Source: Taxawa tesnikishii (nom. ined.)
Taxonomy: Eukaryota > Ascomycota > Dothideomycetes > Dothideales
Assembly: GCA_030247885.1 (NCBI GenBank)
Contig: JAPDRO010000030.1
Coordinates: forward strand, 62,001-126,000
Reading direction: 5' to 3'
Length of the DNA: 64,000 nucleotides
Part shown: positions 45,235-58,300 of the stretch, in pieces
How positions within the stretch are numbered: the first letter of the stretch is position 1
How the letters are laid out: the number at the start of each line of letters is the position of its first letter
Notes under the pieces: generated by a model
Told to the model about the DNA's origin: nothing
The model's database searches: none
Seen by the model: only the letters and a program-made list of their open reading frames with translations
Made by a program: the position numbers and the translations under genes

Positions 45235-47093
45235 TCACGCAATGTCCACAGCTACCTTGCTTGTCCGGGGCAGGATCTGGGCAATGTCGTGCGTGGTTTC
45301 ATAGAAGCATATGCTGACTGCATTAAGGGAGCAATCTCTTGGGCCATTGAAGTAGTGCAGTCGCCCGCCCTTCGAAAACGTTCTTGATTGTGGAGAGTCG
45401 GATCGTTTTTCAAGACTGCGTGTAAGTATGCGAAGGTCCGGGCCGCATCGCTGCAGGTACAAAGCAATGGTCGTTGCTGTGGAATAGTGCCGGTACGCTA
45501 GCAGTCTCGCTAATAGGTCATGGTTATTCCAGAATGCTGCGCAAGCCGTATTCCATCCCGATATCAGGAAGGACCATTTCCGATAGCTTTGGTTGATAAG
45601 GGGCTTTTGTTCCTTCTCGGGAGCACGGAGTGTTGTGTAGGCGTCATGTTGGGCAGGAAAATAAGATCCCTAGAGAGCATTTTCTCGCTTCCCTAGTATG
45701 TCGCTTATCGCGAATGGATTAGGAGTAGGTCATGCGGCACTGGTGCGGAAACATCCACATTCATGCCTGTCGACATCACGACATCTATCGACTCCTGATT
45801 AGGGGCGCGGCTAAGCATGATAGACTGTGCGTCAACTCCAGCAACTGTCGGGATGTATGATTGAGAGACGTTCCCGCTTCCGCGTCCCATCCGCTACCTC
45901 CGCTGAGCAGCGGCGACGGCCTTCTCTGGCTTGTTGCTATGTCCCCTTCGAGGTGTGCAACAGATGAGTAGGTCTTGGTAGCCGGCTCGTTGGCCAAAAC
46001 CGTCGAAAAGCGCGCCTATAGAATCGCAGCTTAGGATTCCCTGAGGAGATGGCGCCCGATCGGTCGAGAGCCCGCAAAGGAGGTATAACCTCCATCTCGC
46101 TTTTGACTCGGGTATCCGCTCTGACCTTGGTATCATCGATGCCAGACGGTTGACGTAAGCCCTTAATAGCGTCGTCTGCTGAGGCCAAGGCTGGTGAGAA
46201 CCTCACCGGACAGGGATATGGTTCGTTGTATCTGTTGAAAAGAATACATTATATACTAAACGCTCCCTCATTAGTGATGCTGATGCAGTAATGAAATGAG
46301 CCTTGCTTGTCAGCCTCGACCCTGCGATGGTGTTTTCGGTTTCGGAGAGTGATGGTCAATGCCCACCAATTCCCACCGTTCGTCATTGGTAGAGTGGAAA
46401 GCAGGAAGTTCATGTACATAACCCTGTCAGTGTAGCCACGCCATGAGCTCGACTCGGTGAATTCACCAGGACGCGCACCATTGTACGGCAACGCCAGGTT
46501 CGCAAAGTGGAGCTGAAGCTCACTCTGAGAGGTTTGAACTCCTGTTCGTTGCAAGTCCATACTAAGTAGAGCAGATGTTTGATCACCGGTACAGAAGCAA
46601 GAGGCTTCGAGCGTGCCTTGATTGATACTTCAAGTCCCGGTAACGACCATTTCACGAACTGACATCAATCAGTAAAAATAGCATGATTGTTAGAAGGGAG
46701 TGCGTGCTTGTCTCATAGCTTGCTCCTCCTTTCTCGTGTAAATCTGATCCGCACGTAGCTTGCCAAGAAGCATAGCCCACGAGTTGTTAAGCGCTTTCCG
46801 CGTGAGTTTGTCGTCAGATCGTCTTTGCTTCTGAGGAAGCGATCAGAGAGATAGTCCAACATGGTCAAGCAGAGGTGCTGTCCGGAAGACTCTGTCTTCT
46901 TCTACACGTGGAACACAATGAGCGAAAGCGTTCAATGGAATTAGTTGATCAAGCACTCACTCAATCCATTCTTTGATCACCTATCTACCATTTGGTAAGG
47001 CATCGCAGCCGAGCGATCCTCGACAGGCATACCACGCTTCCCTCTGGAAGCAGCACTCCTTGCAAGTGCTGTGAGGTCAGCGAAGTTAGCCAT
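45235..47093 (-). pseudogene. Unrecognised multi-exon gene, probably broken
   Basis: Protein-like stretches in changing minus-strand frames run from a possible ATG at 47093 (MANFADLTALARSAASRGKRG) down to about 45240. Readable parts are RTAPLLDHVG and KALNNSWAMLLGKLRADQIY near 46880-46740, LQLHFANLALPYNG, YTDRVMYMNFLLSTLPMTNG and WWALTITLRNRKHHRRV (46530-46310), GNVSQSYIPTVAGVDAQSIM near 45870, and YRKWSFLISGWNTACAAFWN and ARLLAYRHYSTAT near 45580-45470. Frame changes may be introns (one GTGAGT..TAG candidate near 46960-46900), but several stops lack splice signals. I do not recognise the family. Confidence 0.45.
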
Positions 47094-47185
47094 CGATCTG
47101 GCACAACGCAATGCAGGATACGGGGAAAGAGCGAAGGAGAATATAGGCAAGGCGCGTAAACGGAAGGACGACTTACACGTCATCT
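47094..47185. other. Spacer upstream of the unrecognised gene
   Basis: Short GC-normal stretch, possible promoter of the minus-strand gene. No motif identified. Confidence 0.3.
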
Positions 47186-47345
47186 AGCTGGCACTCTCTT
47201 TGAGAGAGTGCGGCGCTGAGCCATTTATTGGCATCGAGGGAAACGGCCAACTCGTACCGCCTGCTTGTAAGAGCAGCGGCATGATAAAGACGGGATGCAG
47301 GAAACAGGGAGGACGGTCACAGCTGTCGGGGTGGTTCTGATTCAG
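47186..47345. repeat. Diverged dispersed repeat, copy B
   Basis: It aligns with 10869-11020 in the same orientation over about 150 bp and contains a short local inverted repeat (ACTCTCTTTGAGAGAGT at 47194-47210). Origin unknown. Confidence 0.45.
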
Positions 47346-49014
47346 ACCGCAACATGGTTGTGACCAAGCCAGGAAGTGGGAAACGGGAGACGGGAAGCGC
47401 CGGCGGGAAAACATTTCTCCCGGGGTCAGATCATGTCTGTCCCTGTCCCGGATTCCGAATCACCACGCGCGTGGCCTCCGAAGGAAGCGGTTGCAGAGCG
47501 ACGGTAGCTGGATGGTACTTTTCGAACTCTCCGCCGTCCTCCGCCGTCTCGCACAGGGTGCTCATTCTCGGCGTCGCACCGAAGAAACACGTTGTTGCAT
47601 GCGGTCAGTCTGAAGGCATCCAGTCTTTGTCATACTCCCGAACTCGAGCTTACTCTTTCTCCATCTGTACCCGTATGCCAATCCCAACCCATAGCTTTCG
47701 GGAAGCTTAACTATCGTTTCACTAGATCCGCCTACAGCCGAGCAGCTGTTGAGCACGTGACAGCTGATTACTCAGCTGCCGAAAGATAGTCATTGAGCCG
47801 CCTTCTCATACGTGATTGTTCTCAACACCTTACCAGACCCACCTACACAGCGAACAGCGAGCATTTGGGTGCTGGCGTTTCTCTTTGCTTTGTTCCGAAT
47901 AATGTCTCCTCCTATCGTTTATTCATCGCTCTCGCTCGTGGATTGCTCTCTACGGCAGGAAGATTTGCTAGACTCTTTATGCAGTGTTCTTGGCTCGTTG
48001 TGCATGAGACATGACTGTCACGTGAAGTTGAAACCCTCGGTCGAAAAGTTCTCGGAAGTCCGAGACTTACATGTTATAAATCAAACATACATTTCGTATA
48101 GAGCTGGTATGGACCCTGAGTTTGACTTTCTCCGGTGCACATCTGAAGAGGTTGGTTGCTCACGTCTGTGCCGAGCAAAACTGTATATTTACCCTGGAGA
48201 GATCGATCCCTGATATAAGTTTAGAGATCTCCAGCTTGATCTCGATCTTTGACGCATCGTACGGCAGCATACGGCTGCGGCTAGCCCACCCTGTAATCGC
48301 TGTCAACGCCAGCAAGGGCTGTCGGGCAGTGACATGGCACATAGCCAGCAATGCCGATAGTCAGCTGGCGTCATCTTCAGAGTTGTGAGCTGTCTTTCCC
48401 TCCTTGTCATCCGGGACTATGCATACTATCTTCATTCTATCTCTTGAGTGCTTCCAGATCTGTTTTTCAGCTTATTATATCGGTTTTGCGTTTTCATCAG
48501 CTCAGCATGAGACGCAGAAAACTTGCTCCCACGAACGATTAGATGACTCTCAGCTTCCCGAAGCATCGCAAAGAGAACAGGGTTAGATATAACACCCATG
48601 AGAGCCTTCTAAGACAAGAGCCTAAAAGCTAAGGAAACCACCAATGACCGCACAATCTACTTAGCTGTGCAGTCTACTGCTCCGCACTGTAGTAACACAA
48701 AGTTGATTCGGACTCAGAATCATAGACATGAGCTTAGTAGCTTACCAAAAGCCGTATCAAAACACTAAGACGTCTTAGCCGATTTGAAAACACTAAAGAG
48801 ATCACCCCTACCTGTCCCCATGTGGCACTTGCAAGAGGACAAAACAACTAAGAAGACAGGGACGCGAGCTGTAACACTAGAGTCATGTGATGGATCACGT
48901 GAACGAGAAACTGACCTTACAGGAGCAACTTAAGGGTAGGCCGCGCACAGCCAAAAACGATTTCATTCTCAGCTTCTTGAGACGAAACACTAGTCTGACT
49001 GGAAGAGAGCAATC
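47346..49014. other. GC-normal DNA without recognised genes
   Basis: Frames at 47354-47710, 47812-48213 and 48122-48388 (plus) are uninterrupted for 88 to 133 codons but show no family resemblance, and the one at 47812 starts with GTG. AAAACACTAA occurs twice near 48750-48800. Nothing else is supported. Confidence 0.4.
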
Positions 49015-50860
49015 CCTTATCTACTAGCTACTATTTGTTCTTTATTATAGCGTATATAGACGCGTTATCTTGAACGAATTCTTTATCTAGCCTCTACATA
49101 GTAAGTAGTTAGCTTTGAAGAAACTTAATATAAGGGCTAGCGAAGTATCTATACTTTTTACCCTAAGAATTACGCTCTAAATAACTAGATATCTTATTTT
49201 GTCATGATATCTCGAGATACTGATACTTCTTTTGACTAAAACCTCACTTAAGTAAGTACTTATTATTCTAGATAACCATATCCTATTGTTTTAGATCTTA
49301 TCTCTATATGCTTCAACTTATAGTAGCCTCTTTCTAGCTATATTAAGTATAAGCTCAAACCTTTATTTTTAAGTCTATCTATAGATACGATATGGTTTTA
49401 GGATAACCTTAGAAGTAGTATTACTAAAGTTAAAGCTGACCCACTATTTTAGCTCTTTTTATTCAAGTTCTAGCTCTTTTTATATAGTATGAATTCTATA
49501 TTTATTATCGTAGTTTATATAGATATGTAGCTTACCTTTACAAAATTTTGAGGTACTATATAGTTATATTACTACTAGTTAGATAGTATTGTATATGATA
49601 GACTTTATAATACCTATACGAGTTTTAACTATACGAGTTCATACCTTATCCTAGTGATAATTCCATACGTATAAGGTAGAAGTCTAGGTCTTCTTAAGCG
49701 ACTTCTACTCTTGAAAGAGCGTTATAAAGTACATAGTTAATCTATAGGTCTTACTTAGATAGTAGCTATCTATTACGATAAAAGAAGTTACGTTTTACTA
49801 TCTAAAAAGTTCCTCGTAGGAACTACATTGTAATAATAGATATATAGTTTAAAACCTAGTATACTACCTATTTACTATAGTTATATCCTCTACCCTCTTA
49901 CTTATACGATTTATCTAGGTATCTTTTATATACTACTAAACTTATAGCTAATACTCTATAAGAGCCTTACTAATAGTTTCCGTCTAGTTGTTTCTATCTT
50001 TACGTGGTTATAATACTATAGGGTATTACTATAGGAGCAAATATTAGGAATAGTACTAGAGGTACTCAAGAGAGTCTAGATCTAGCGAGTATTATAGCTA
50101 GTTTATAACGTGTCGTATACTAGATCCTTAGAACTATGCTATAGTCTTCTTTATACGGTATATGGCCGCGTCGTCTTACATAAATAGTACGTCTAGCATT
50201 TATATAGTAGGTAGTTATCCTCCTTAACCTTAACATAGCTATTAGCTAAATACTAATACTCCTTAGCCTTCAGATCATACTCCATAATAACTGGATATAA
50301 GACGCTATTACCCTAGTAGGTAGTCTATACTGTTACTAAGTTTCTTCGATGTAAGTTTATATCATCTTACTTTACTACTTCTACTATAGATTTCCCAAAG
50401 TCTATTCGAGTTCTAAACTACTTTTACGCTCAAGTATATACTTGTTACTCTAGCTAACTATTCCCTACTATTATAAGGTTTGTTCTCTACAGTATCTAGC
50501 CTATAGTAGCTTCTCGTATGCTACTTTGCATATAGAATACAGGTTCTTTCTACATAGCTATAGAAACATTATAATAGTACTACTATTGAGTTATAGACTA
50601 AGCTATTATCAAAGGTTGCTATACTTCAATCCTGGCTCTTTTTGTAAAGTGCGTACAATTTTCTGTGTATCACATAGTTTATGGGTATGTAGCCCTCTAG
50701 ATGTTCGCTATGATGTACCGTATAGTTGTATCGTTAGCTTTTAGATAGTGTCTCCCATAGTAGACTTCGCAACGCTGGTATAGCCCTAAGCTCTACGTTA
50801 TGAACTACTAGCTAAAACCATACTAATAACAGTTCGACGCGTATAAGGTAAAACATCAGG
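49015..50860 (-). mobile_element. Tc1/mariner-type (DDE_3) transposon fossil, truncated
   Basis: Moderately AT-rich and RIP-mutated, though less than the other blocks. On the minus strand the translation near 49480-49030 reads FSNTTSKVILKPYR, then FVQDNASIYA, the second catalytic block of Tc1-like transposases (normally QDNAxxHTA). The following PDLNPIE block is missing, because the sequence changes to GC-normal DNA at about 49015, so the 3' part is lost. The HTH part should lie towards 50500; ends were not identified. Confidence 0.55.
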
Positions 50861-53150
50861 TCTTTTTGAATAACTCCCATTGTTTGGAGAGAGTTCTAAG
50901 GTATGTAGTTGATCCATGATTGTTGATTGGAAACCAGCTATCCATTGCGACACGAAAAGACGCGTTCCACTGTCCGCAGGTTTATGGGGTGTCTCTTTAT
51001 GGGCAAGTCGAAGCGTCAGTTGAATAAAAGAGAACTTTGACGATGATGAATAGTCACGTCGTGTGCGGGAAGGGGGTGGAAATCGCTAGTCGACGCGTTG
51101 AACACCCCAAGTTTTGTTCGCGAACTTGTGACATGGTCTCGTGATACGTCACGTGGACCAACCCTGGATCTGCCCTTTTGTTTCGCTGCTGTGTGTCAAA
51201 TGCAGTCGCTCGCTGTTTTCGTGAACCTAATATATACATCTTTGGGCGGACCGGTCCAATAGCTTCGAGATTGGTTTAACAGTCGAGTGACCAAAAACTA
51301 GAATGACGGAAGAGAGTTGACGATTTCGTAGCTATATCCTAGTTCAGCCATAAAGATGAATGCCTGTCAACATATCTTTTCTCTGCCGTGCTCTTAATCC
51401 CTATATAAAGGGTGCGAAGAAGTAGCTTAGCGTTCTGTAGGCTGTGGTGATTGACTTTCATGCTAGCCCAGCGCAGTCACCTTCACTCTTCCAAGATTCT
51501 TCCATCCACGAAACGGGTCTCTCCGGAGTAATGTCCCGGAGCCAGTGTGTCCAGACGATGTTACCGGACAGAATAGTTTACTCGATAACTCCGGCAGATC
51601 GCACCGGAACCCCTTCATAAGCTTCACAACCTGACTCAAGAATTGGTTATCTTGCTTCGGAAACCAACATGATGGATACAGGTTGTTGAGTAAGTCCACG
51701 CTTTGCGTTTCCAGCGTTTCTCGACTTGAAAAAGAGGACAAAGGCGAATTTGTTCGAGGAGCCAGAACACTCGATTGCATGGTGATACAGCGTAGACTCC
51801 CCATCGCATAGCCTCAAGACCAATTTCGGTCTTGGCAAACGGATGAAGAGGGTGAACTCACCTTTGATAGTTGGTAATCCATCATTTTGTTCCTCGGAGT
51901 TCTTACTGGCATTTGCAGCACCCCGGTGGCCCTATCTCGCCTCTAGCCAGACAGCCCAGATGTATGATGCACGATGGTCGTGCCCAACAGGCATAGAGCC
52001 GCAAAGGGTTCGCCTGCATTTTCCATCTCCATGACTTGATAATGCAAGGATTACTTGGTCGCAGGGCGGCTGCCAAGAACGCTATCCTATAGAAGAAGCA
52101 ACCGTACCTACTCGCAACATCCAGGAAAGGTCATCATTTCCGCACAACTCAAGCCACTCGTGGGGCCATGGCGCTGAGACACATCGACTTTTTCTCCTTG
52201 ATCGAGTAAGACCTCGTCCTAGAGTTCGTCGCAGGCTTGATCTCGGTACGAACATGAGGGAATAGCTCAGACACGTCCGTATGCGCGCCTGTGACAGCGG
52301 CCTTGGAAGTTCGGGCGAGGTGTTAATTTATGTCCTCGAGAAGGCACGTCTGTATGTGCCTGACAGCGGGACTAATACAGACGCTCACCGGCTGGGAGGT
52401 GACTGTTTGGATCCGAGTGACAGTCAGCTTGCGATGTCAGATTAGCAGACGACAAGAAGTTCATCGCATTGTTGCAGCTGAGATAGCCTGAGTGGGTTAC
52501 ATTTATGAGTATGAGGAGCGGCTATGGTCACACCGAAAACCCATTCGGTTCCATAGCAAGCTGAAACCACGCGGAGAGCGCTCGCCAACGAGATCAGGCA
52601 GGTCTGCCTAGGCTCGTTCGTTCATGTGCGTATGTGCTACCCTTTCCTAGGACTGTCCTCACTTGTGGGAGACTCTTGATTGTTCCTAGCCATTTATCCT
52701 GGTATAGACCCATCACAGTCAAGGTAGTTGTTCTGCGCACTGATGCAGTTGCGCTTTTTGTGACCTGAGAATACTAAGTCCGAATACTCGGATCGTTGAC
52801 ATGCCACGGAGCGTGGTAAGATCGGCGGTCCTACTTGAGGTATTGCTGTCTTAACTCCACACATAGATCAGGACCGTGTAGCGAAGCTCCTGGTTGAGCA
52901 ATCGCGTGACGCTACTTGCTGTCTGACAGGTTGCGGCAGTGTCGATCTCTCAACGGTTTGGGATCGACGCATCCTTGCTCGTCATCGAGGACGTGGAGCA
53001 TCCGCGCCGTTTTCGGCTCGGTCCCTAGCTCTCCCCGTGACACCAAGCTTTTGGCTACCTAAGGCTACCTAAGAATAGCCTCATTAGCGCTGTAGCAGGT
53101 CCTAGTGTCTCACTCTAGGCGACAGCCTCAATTAATCGATTATCTACTAG
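50861..53150. other. GC-normal DNA, no supported gene
   Basis: The only frame with reasonable composition is 51463-51804 (minus, ATG start, 113 codons, MGSLRCITMQSSVL), which matches nothing I know. 52035-53110 has no frame over 60 codons. Near 53057-53076 GGCTACCTAA occurs twice in tandem. At about 53150 the DNA becomes AT-rich. Confidence 0.4.
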
Positions 53151-53277
53151 ACCGGTCTTAGATACTACCCTTTACTATTAAGTATATTATCTAAAGACCT
53201 TATACTATTTTACTTATATAACTACCTTATATAATTACTAAAAATTAATTTACTTATACTTAACTAATATTAGTATA
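53151..53277. other. AT-rich border
   Basis: Short AT-rich stretch leading to the TA (53276-53277) next to the F1 copy. Confidence 0.4.
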
Positions 53278-55125
53278 ATATATTTTATTACTAAGTAGTC
53301 TACTATTACTAAGCGGTTCGCCCTTACTTATATCGCAACTATTATAAACTATTATAATAATACCTTTATAATATAACGCGTAATTAACTTATAATAAAGG
53401 TATATTATACCTTATTATTAAGGTTACTTAAGTAACCTTTCCTAATAGTTAAAGATATATATTTAAGGTATTTAACGTCCCTTAAATAACCCTAAAATAA
53501 TGACGTAATAAAAAGCTTATATAATATAATTATAAGCTTAACTTAAAGAAGTTATAAAAAATAAAGAAAGAAGTAATAGTAGTATATATACTCGAGTTAA
53601 ACTTACGAGAAATAAGCGCTATAAGGACTATAATAAAAGAAATAGCTAATAATTTACTAGCTATACGTAGTAAAGGGCTTATTAGTAAGTACTAAGTAAA
53701 TAAGTTTAAGATATATACTAAGGAAGTTAAGCTTTAACGTAGTTATTTATACGATTGTTAGTAAGCCTTAAATAAAGACGTACGTATTATAATACTCTAG
53801 TTTAAGCTAGTTAAGAAGATAAAGAAAAAGTATAATATCCTAGATAAAGATATATATAACTTTAATAAGATAGACTTTATAATAAGTATAATTAACGCTT
53901 AAATAGTCTTTATAAGCTCTAAGAAATAAAGTAATTCTAAAAGGTATAGCTAAGTAACTAAGAGTAAGTTACAATTATCTAAGGTATTTATACTACTAAG
54001 TAAACTATCTTACTCTTTATTATCTTTAGTAGTAAGGTCCTTATATTAAGTTAGTACGTAGACTTACCTTATAATTAAGTACTTAAGACTAGCGCTAATA
54101 GTTTAACGATAAATAAGCTTACTCTAAAGTAGTTAAAGTACTTTAATACGTATATAAAGGTACATTAAGTAAGTATATACTACCTACTAATTATAGATAG
54201 TTATAAGAGTTATAATAGTTATAACTTCTATAACTATTATAAAGAATAGAAGATTATTATTCTTTATATACTCTTATACTTATTATACTTATTATAGTTA
54301 CTTAATATAAGCTATTTTACTTCCTTAAAGTAAGTATATAACGCGGAAATTAATAACTAATTATAGTACTCTACTACGTAAGTTAAGAAAGAGGCCTTCT
54401 TACTAGCCTTTTATATTACTTTTAATAAGGTAATTATAAAGGATAATATCTAAGTAAGCTTTAAAAGTGCTAGATTAGTTCCCTATAACTTAGAGTAAGT
54501 ACTATTAAAGCTTAATATAATACTTCGTACGCTAATACTTATACTATTAGAAGTTACCTTATAAGAGTCTAAAATACTAGCTAATCTAAAGGAAATAAAG
54601 GCGTAAATAACGCTAGTTTACGAGCGTATATAACTATATAGAAATTCGCTTATCTTACTTCTTTTATAAGCTATAAATTTGCTTACTAAAGGTATAGCTA
54701 TTATAAGTTATAAATTAGAGTTATAAATAAGGGAAATCGTAAGTCTTTAGAAGTTAATTAAAGCGTTAATAAAGTAGTATAGTTATAAAAGAAAGTATAT
54801 TTAAATAGAGGAAAGTCTTATAATAAGTAATATATAGGATTTAATAGTTAATAAGGATAATAGTAGTAATAAGGGTACTAAATAGCTTACAAAGAAGATA
54901 TATATATAAAGGTACTATAAACATTATAGTAAGACTAGCTATAATACGCGTACTTATACTATAAAAATAATAAATCTAGATAATAGTAATACTTTTAAAT
55001 AGTACTATAAACTAGAGTATATTTTTATATAATATTATAATATAGAGGTAATAGTCTATAATAGTCGCGATATTAGTAAGAGCAAACCGCTTAGTAATAG
55101 TAAATTACTCGGTAATAAAACACGT
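53278..55125 (+). mobile_element. Family F1 pogo-like fossil (1848 bp)
   Basis: The left tip is mutated to ATATATTTTATTAC and the right tip reads GTAATAAAACACGT; TA is present on both sides (55126-55127 at right). It is 3 bp longer than the other three F1 copies, so there are small length changes. Transposase remnant on the plus strand, many RIP stops. Confidence 0.83.
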
Positions 55126-55127
55126 TA

Positions 55128-55392
55128 TTTATTCTTTAATTGCTAAGTTTCCGTAAATATTAATAGTTATATATACTAGGAGTAGTTATATTTAAGAAGT
55201 CTAATAAAGATTATAGTCTAATTAACTTAATTTATTTACTTTTCTTTTACTAAGTATAAGTACTTATTTATATAGTTATTTCTTCTTATATTTACTAGTT
55301 ACTACTTAATAAGATAATTAGTAAAACGAACTAGATACTAGCCTTATATTAAGACTATAAGTTTATAATATACCTTAGATACTAGTAAATAT
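55128..55392. other. AT-rich DNA between F1 and Gypsy fossils
   Basis: 265 bp of CpA/TpG-poor DNA, nothing recognised. Confidence 0.4.
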
Positions 55393-58300
55393 ATTATAAG
55401 GGTAATTTATAGTAATATATAAAACGCTAAAACTTAGTAAATTATAGTAAAAACTAATTATTATCTTTCTCTAGGGGGCCTCGAGCTCCCTTATAAGTAG
55501 GACGAGTTTACTTTATAAGTAAGTTCTAAGCGTTACGTAACTACTCGTAATAATTACCTTCCTTCTAAGTAAACTATCTCGACTTATAGCGTTACTTTAA
55601 CTTAGCGCTAACGTTACGTAGGGACCCTATAAGCTAATATCGGCGTTACGTATTTTACCTAAATAATAATACTATAGGATTCTTAACTAATAAGAGTAGT
55701 AATATACTTACGTAATACTATTTACTTACTTATATACTACCGTCGATTTACTTACGCGCTATTAACTATTATACCTCTTAAGACCTTATTTAAGCGCTTA
55801 ATCTTAACTTAACTAATTATACTAGTAAGTAAGAGTAATATTACTTCCTTACTATTAGTAGCTACTTTACGTACTACTTCTTCTAATTTAAATATTTAAC
55901 TTAAATAAAATACTTATAAGCGCTATATAATCTATATAGTTACTAAAGGTATTATTCCTAATACGCGACGTATATATAACTTACTAACGCTTTAAATAAG
56001 TAATAAATATAACGCGAATTATAACCTTATAACTACACGTAAGTACTCTTATTATATTTAGGCTTATAAGCTCTATATAGCTATTATTAACCCTTAGCTC
56101 TTCCTAGTTATTAATAAGGCGTATATCGCTTATAAGAAGCTAGTAAAGCTTTACTATATTAATAGTATTAAGGAGGAGGATATTATAAAGTTAAAGGAAG
56201 TTTTAACTTAAACTTAAGTTACTACTACTATTACCCTTAATACTTAGTAGTATAATTATAATAAGGTCTTAAGCGATATTCCTTTAAAGTACTATTATAC
56301 TATTACTAGTTTATAGTCTTTAAACTTAACTTACTATAAAAAGGTAATTTATACTTACTTTACTCTTAAGAATATAAAAGCTTATATAGCTAAGTTCCTA
56401 GGTATATTTAAGGTATATATAACTATGTTTTACTTCTATTACGCTTACTAACTACTAGTATTTCTTTAGCGCTTTACCCTCGCTACTTTTACCTTTATAG
56501 TTAAGAAGGATTTTAAGGTAAAAAGTTTTAAGATAAAAGTTTAAGAAATAGGAAATTAAGGACTTATACCTTATAGCCTTTATAAAGTCGGTATATTATT
56601 ATAGCGCCTTCGAGTCGTCTTTATAGTACTTCCTATTATATAATAAGAAATAATAATAAATTTTAAGAGTAAAGAGCCTACGAGTCCTTTTTTCCTTACT
56701 TATACTTTACTTTTATTATAATTATAACTTACTATTAGTTTACTTCCTCTAGCTAATATTTATTAGTTTCTTTTTCTTCTTCTTTATTTATATTTCTTTT
56801 ATACTTTATAAGTAGCTATCTTATCTTATAAGTTTTTATATTATCCTTTAGTACTTATTTATTATATTCCTTTAGTTAGCCTTTCTATTTTATAAGGAAA
56901 AATTTAATTTCCTTTCTTATTTTTTAGTCTAATATTAGTTCTACCTTATACTTTTATTTACTTTTTATAAGGTCGAGTAATAGTAGCTCCTTTACTAGTT
57001 TGCTATTATTTTACTTATAATATACTTCGAAGAGAAATATATAGAAGATATTATAGATTCTATATACTAATAAGAATACTAGGTAATACGCTTATAATTC
57101 GATAGTAGTAAGTACCTTAAAGGGTCTTATAAACTTATATAAGAGCTTCTTATTTAGTTCGTTAAGCCGGAGATTTCTAGTTACTAATATTATTATATCT
57201 TTAACTTTATATATCTTTAGCTAATATCGTTTATTATATACTTTACTACTTACTTTAAATACGCGTCTCTAGTACTCCTTTAGCGCTACGCGCTCTTCCT
57301 TTAGTTATTAAACTCGTTTTATAACTACTAGTACTTCTCCTTTTCTAAGCTTATTTCGAGCCTTTATATAAAGTTTTAAATTATATTTATAAAGGGCGTA
57401 AAAGGGGCTTATATAAGTCGTAGGGTACTTATTATTATTATAAGTAAACTCTACTAATAGTAGTTATTTTACTTAGTCTACTTACTTATTACTGTAGTAA
57501 TAGCGTAAGTATTACTTTAGCGTCTAATTTTATTTCTTTATTTACCTATCTATTTATAAGTAAAACGCTATATTAAGCCTTTAAGTTATATATACTACGT
57601 AGTAAAAGTCTAACTAGAATATACTTATAAATATAAAACTTCTATTTAATATAATACTAAATAGTATACTATACTAGCTAACTATATAGTTTATTACGAG
57701 ATCGAGTATATTTAATATTATATAAGTCTTATTTATAGTAATATACTTTACTATCTTTATATAGTAATTAATAATAGTAAGGATTATATTATAGATACTT
57801 TTACCTTTTTTACTTAGTAGTAAGTTAGTAATAAAGTCTATAGATAGTTCCTACTATAGCCCTATAAAATATAATAAGGAAGTAAGCTTACTATAAAGCT
57901 AGTAACGCTTTACTTTTATCTTCTAATATACCTTATATATATATATATACTTAGCTATATTTACTCGTAGAAATAACTAGTAGTACTTCCTCTTTAGTAA
58001 GGTAATAGTCTTTTCTTTACTAAAGTAGCCTACTAGCGTATTATCGTAATATATACGTAATACTTATACGCGTAATACGTTATCTTTAAATATATAAAGA
58101 GAATTATCTTTATATAAGAAGTTTCCTTTTAGTATTATATAGTTACGCTATTAGTAGCTTACTAGTAGCTCGTAGTTACGGGGTCTTTATACTTTTAAGC
58201 TAAGGGGTCTTTTAAAAGAAGTATAAGAATTATATCTTTAACTTTTAGCTAGGGATTATCTTAAGGGTTTTTACTATAATAATTATAACTATAGCGATTT

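Noticed and set aside
47354-47710. 118-codon plus-strand frame
   Set aside because: It has an ATG but no protein-like pattern, and the opposite strand is equally open.
47812-48213. 133-codon plus-strand frame
   Set aside because: It starts with GTG and no conserved block is visible; kept only as an unsupported frame.
53055-53080. Telomere-like tandem repeat
   Set aside because: Only two copies of GGCTACCTAA; not the TTAGGG-type repeat of filamentous fungi and not at an end.
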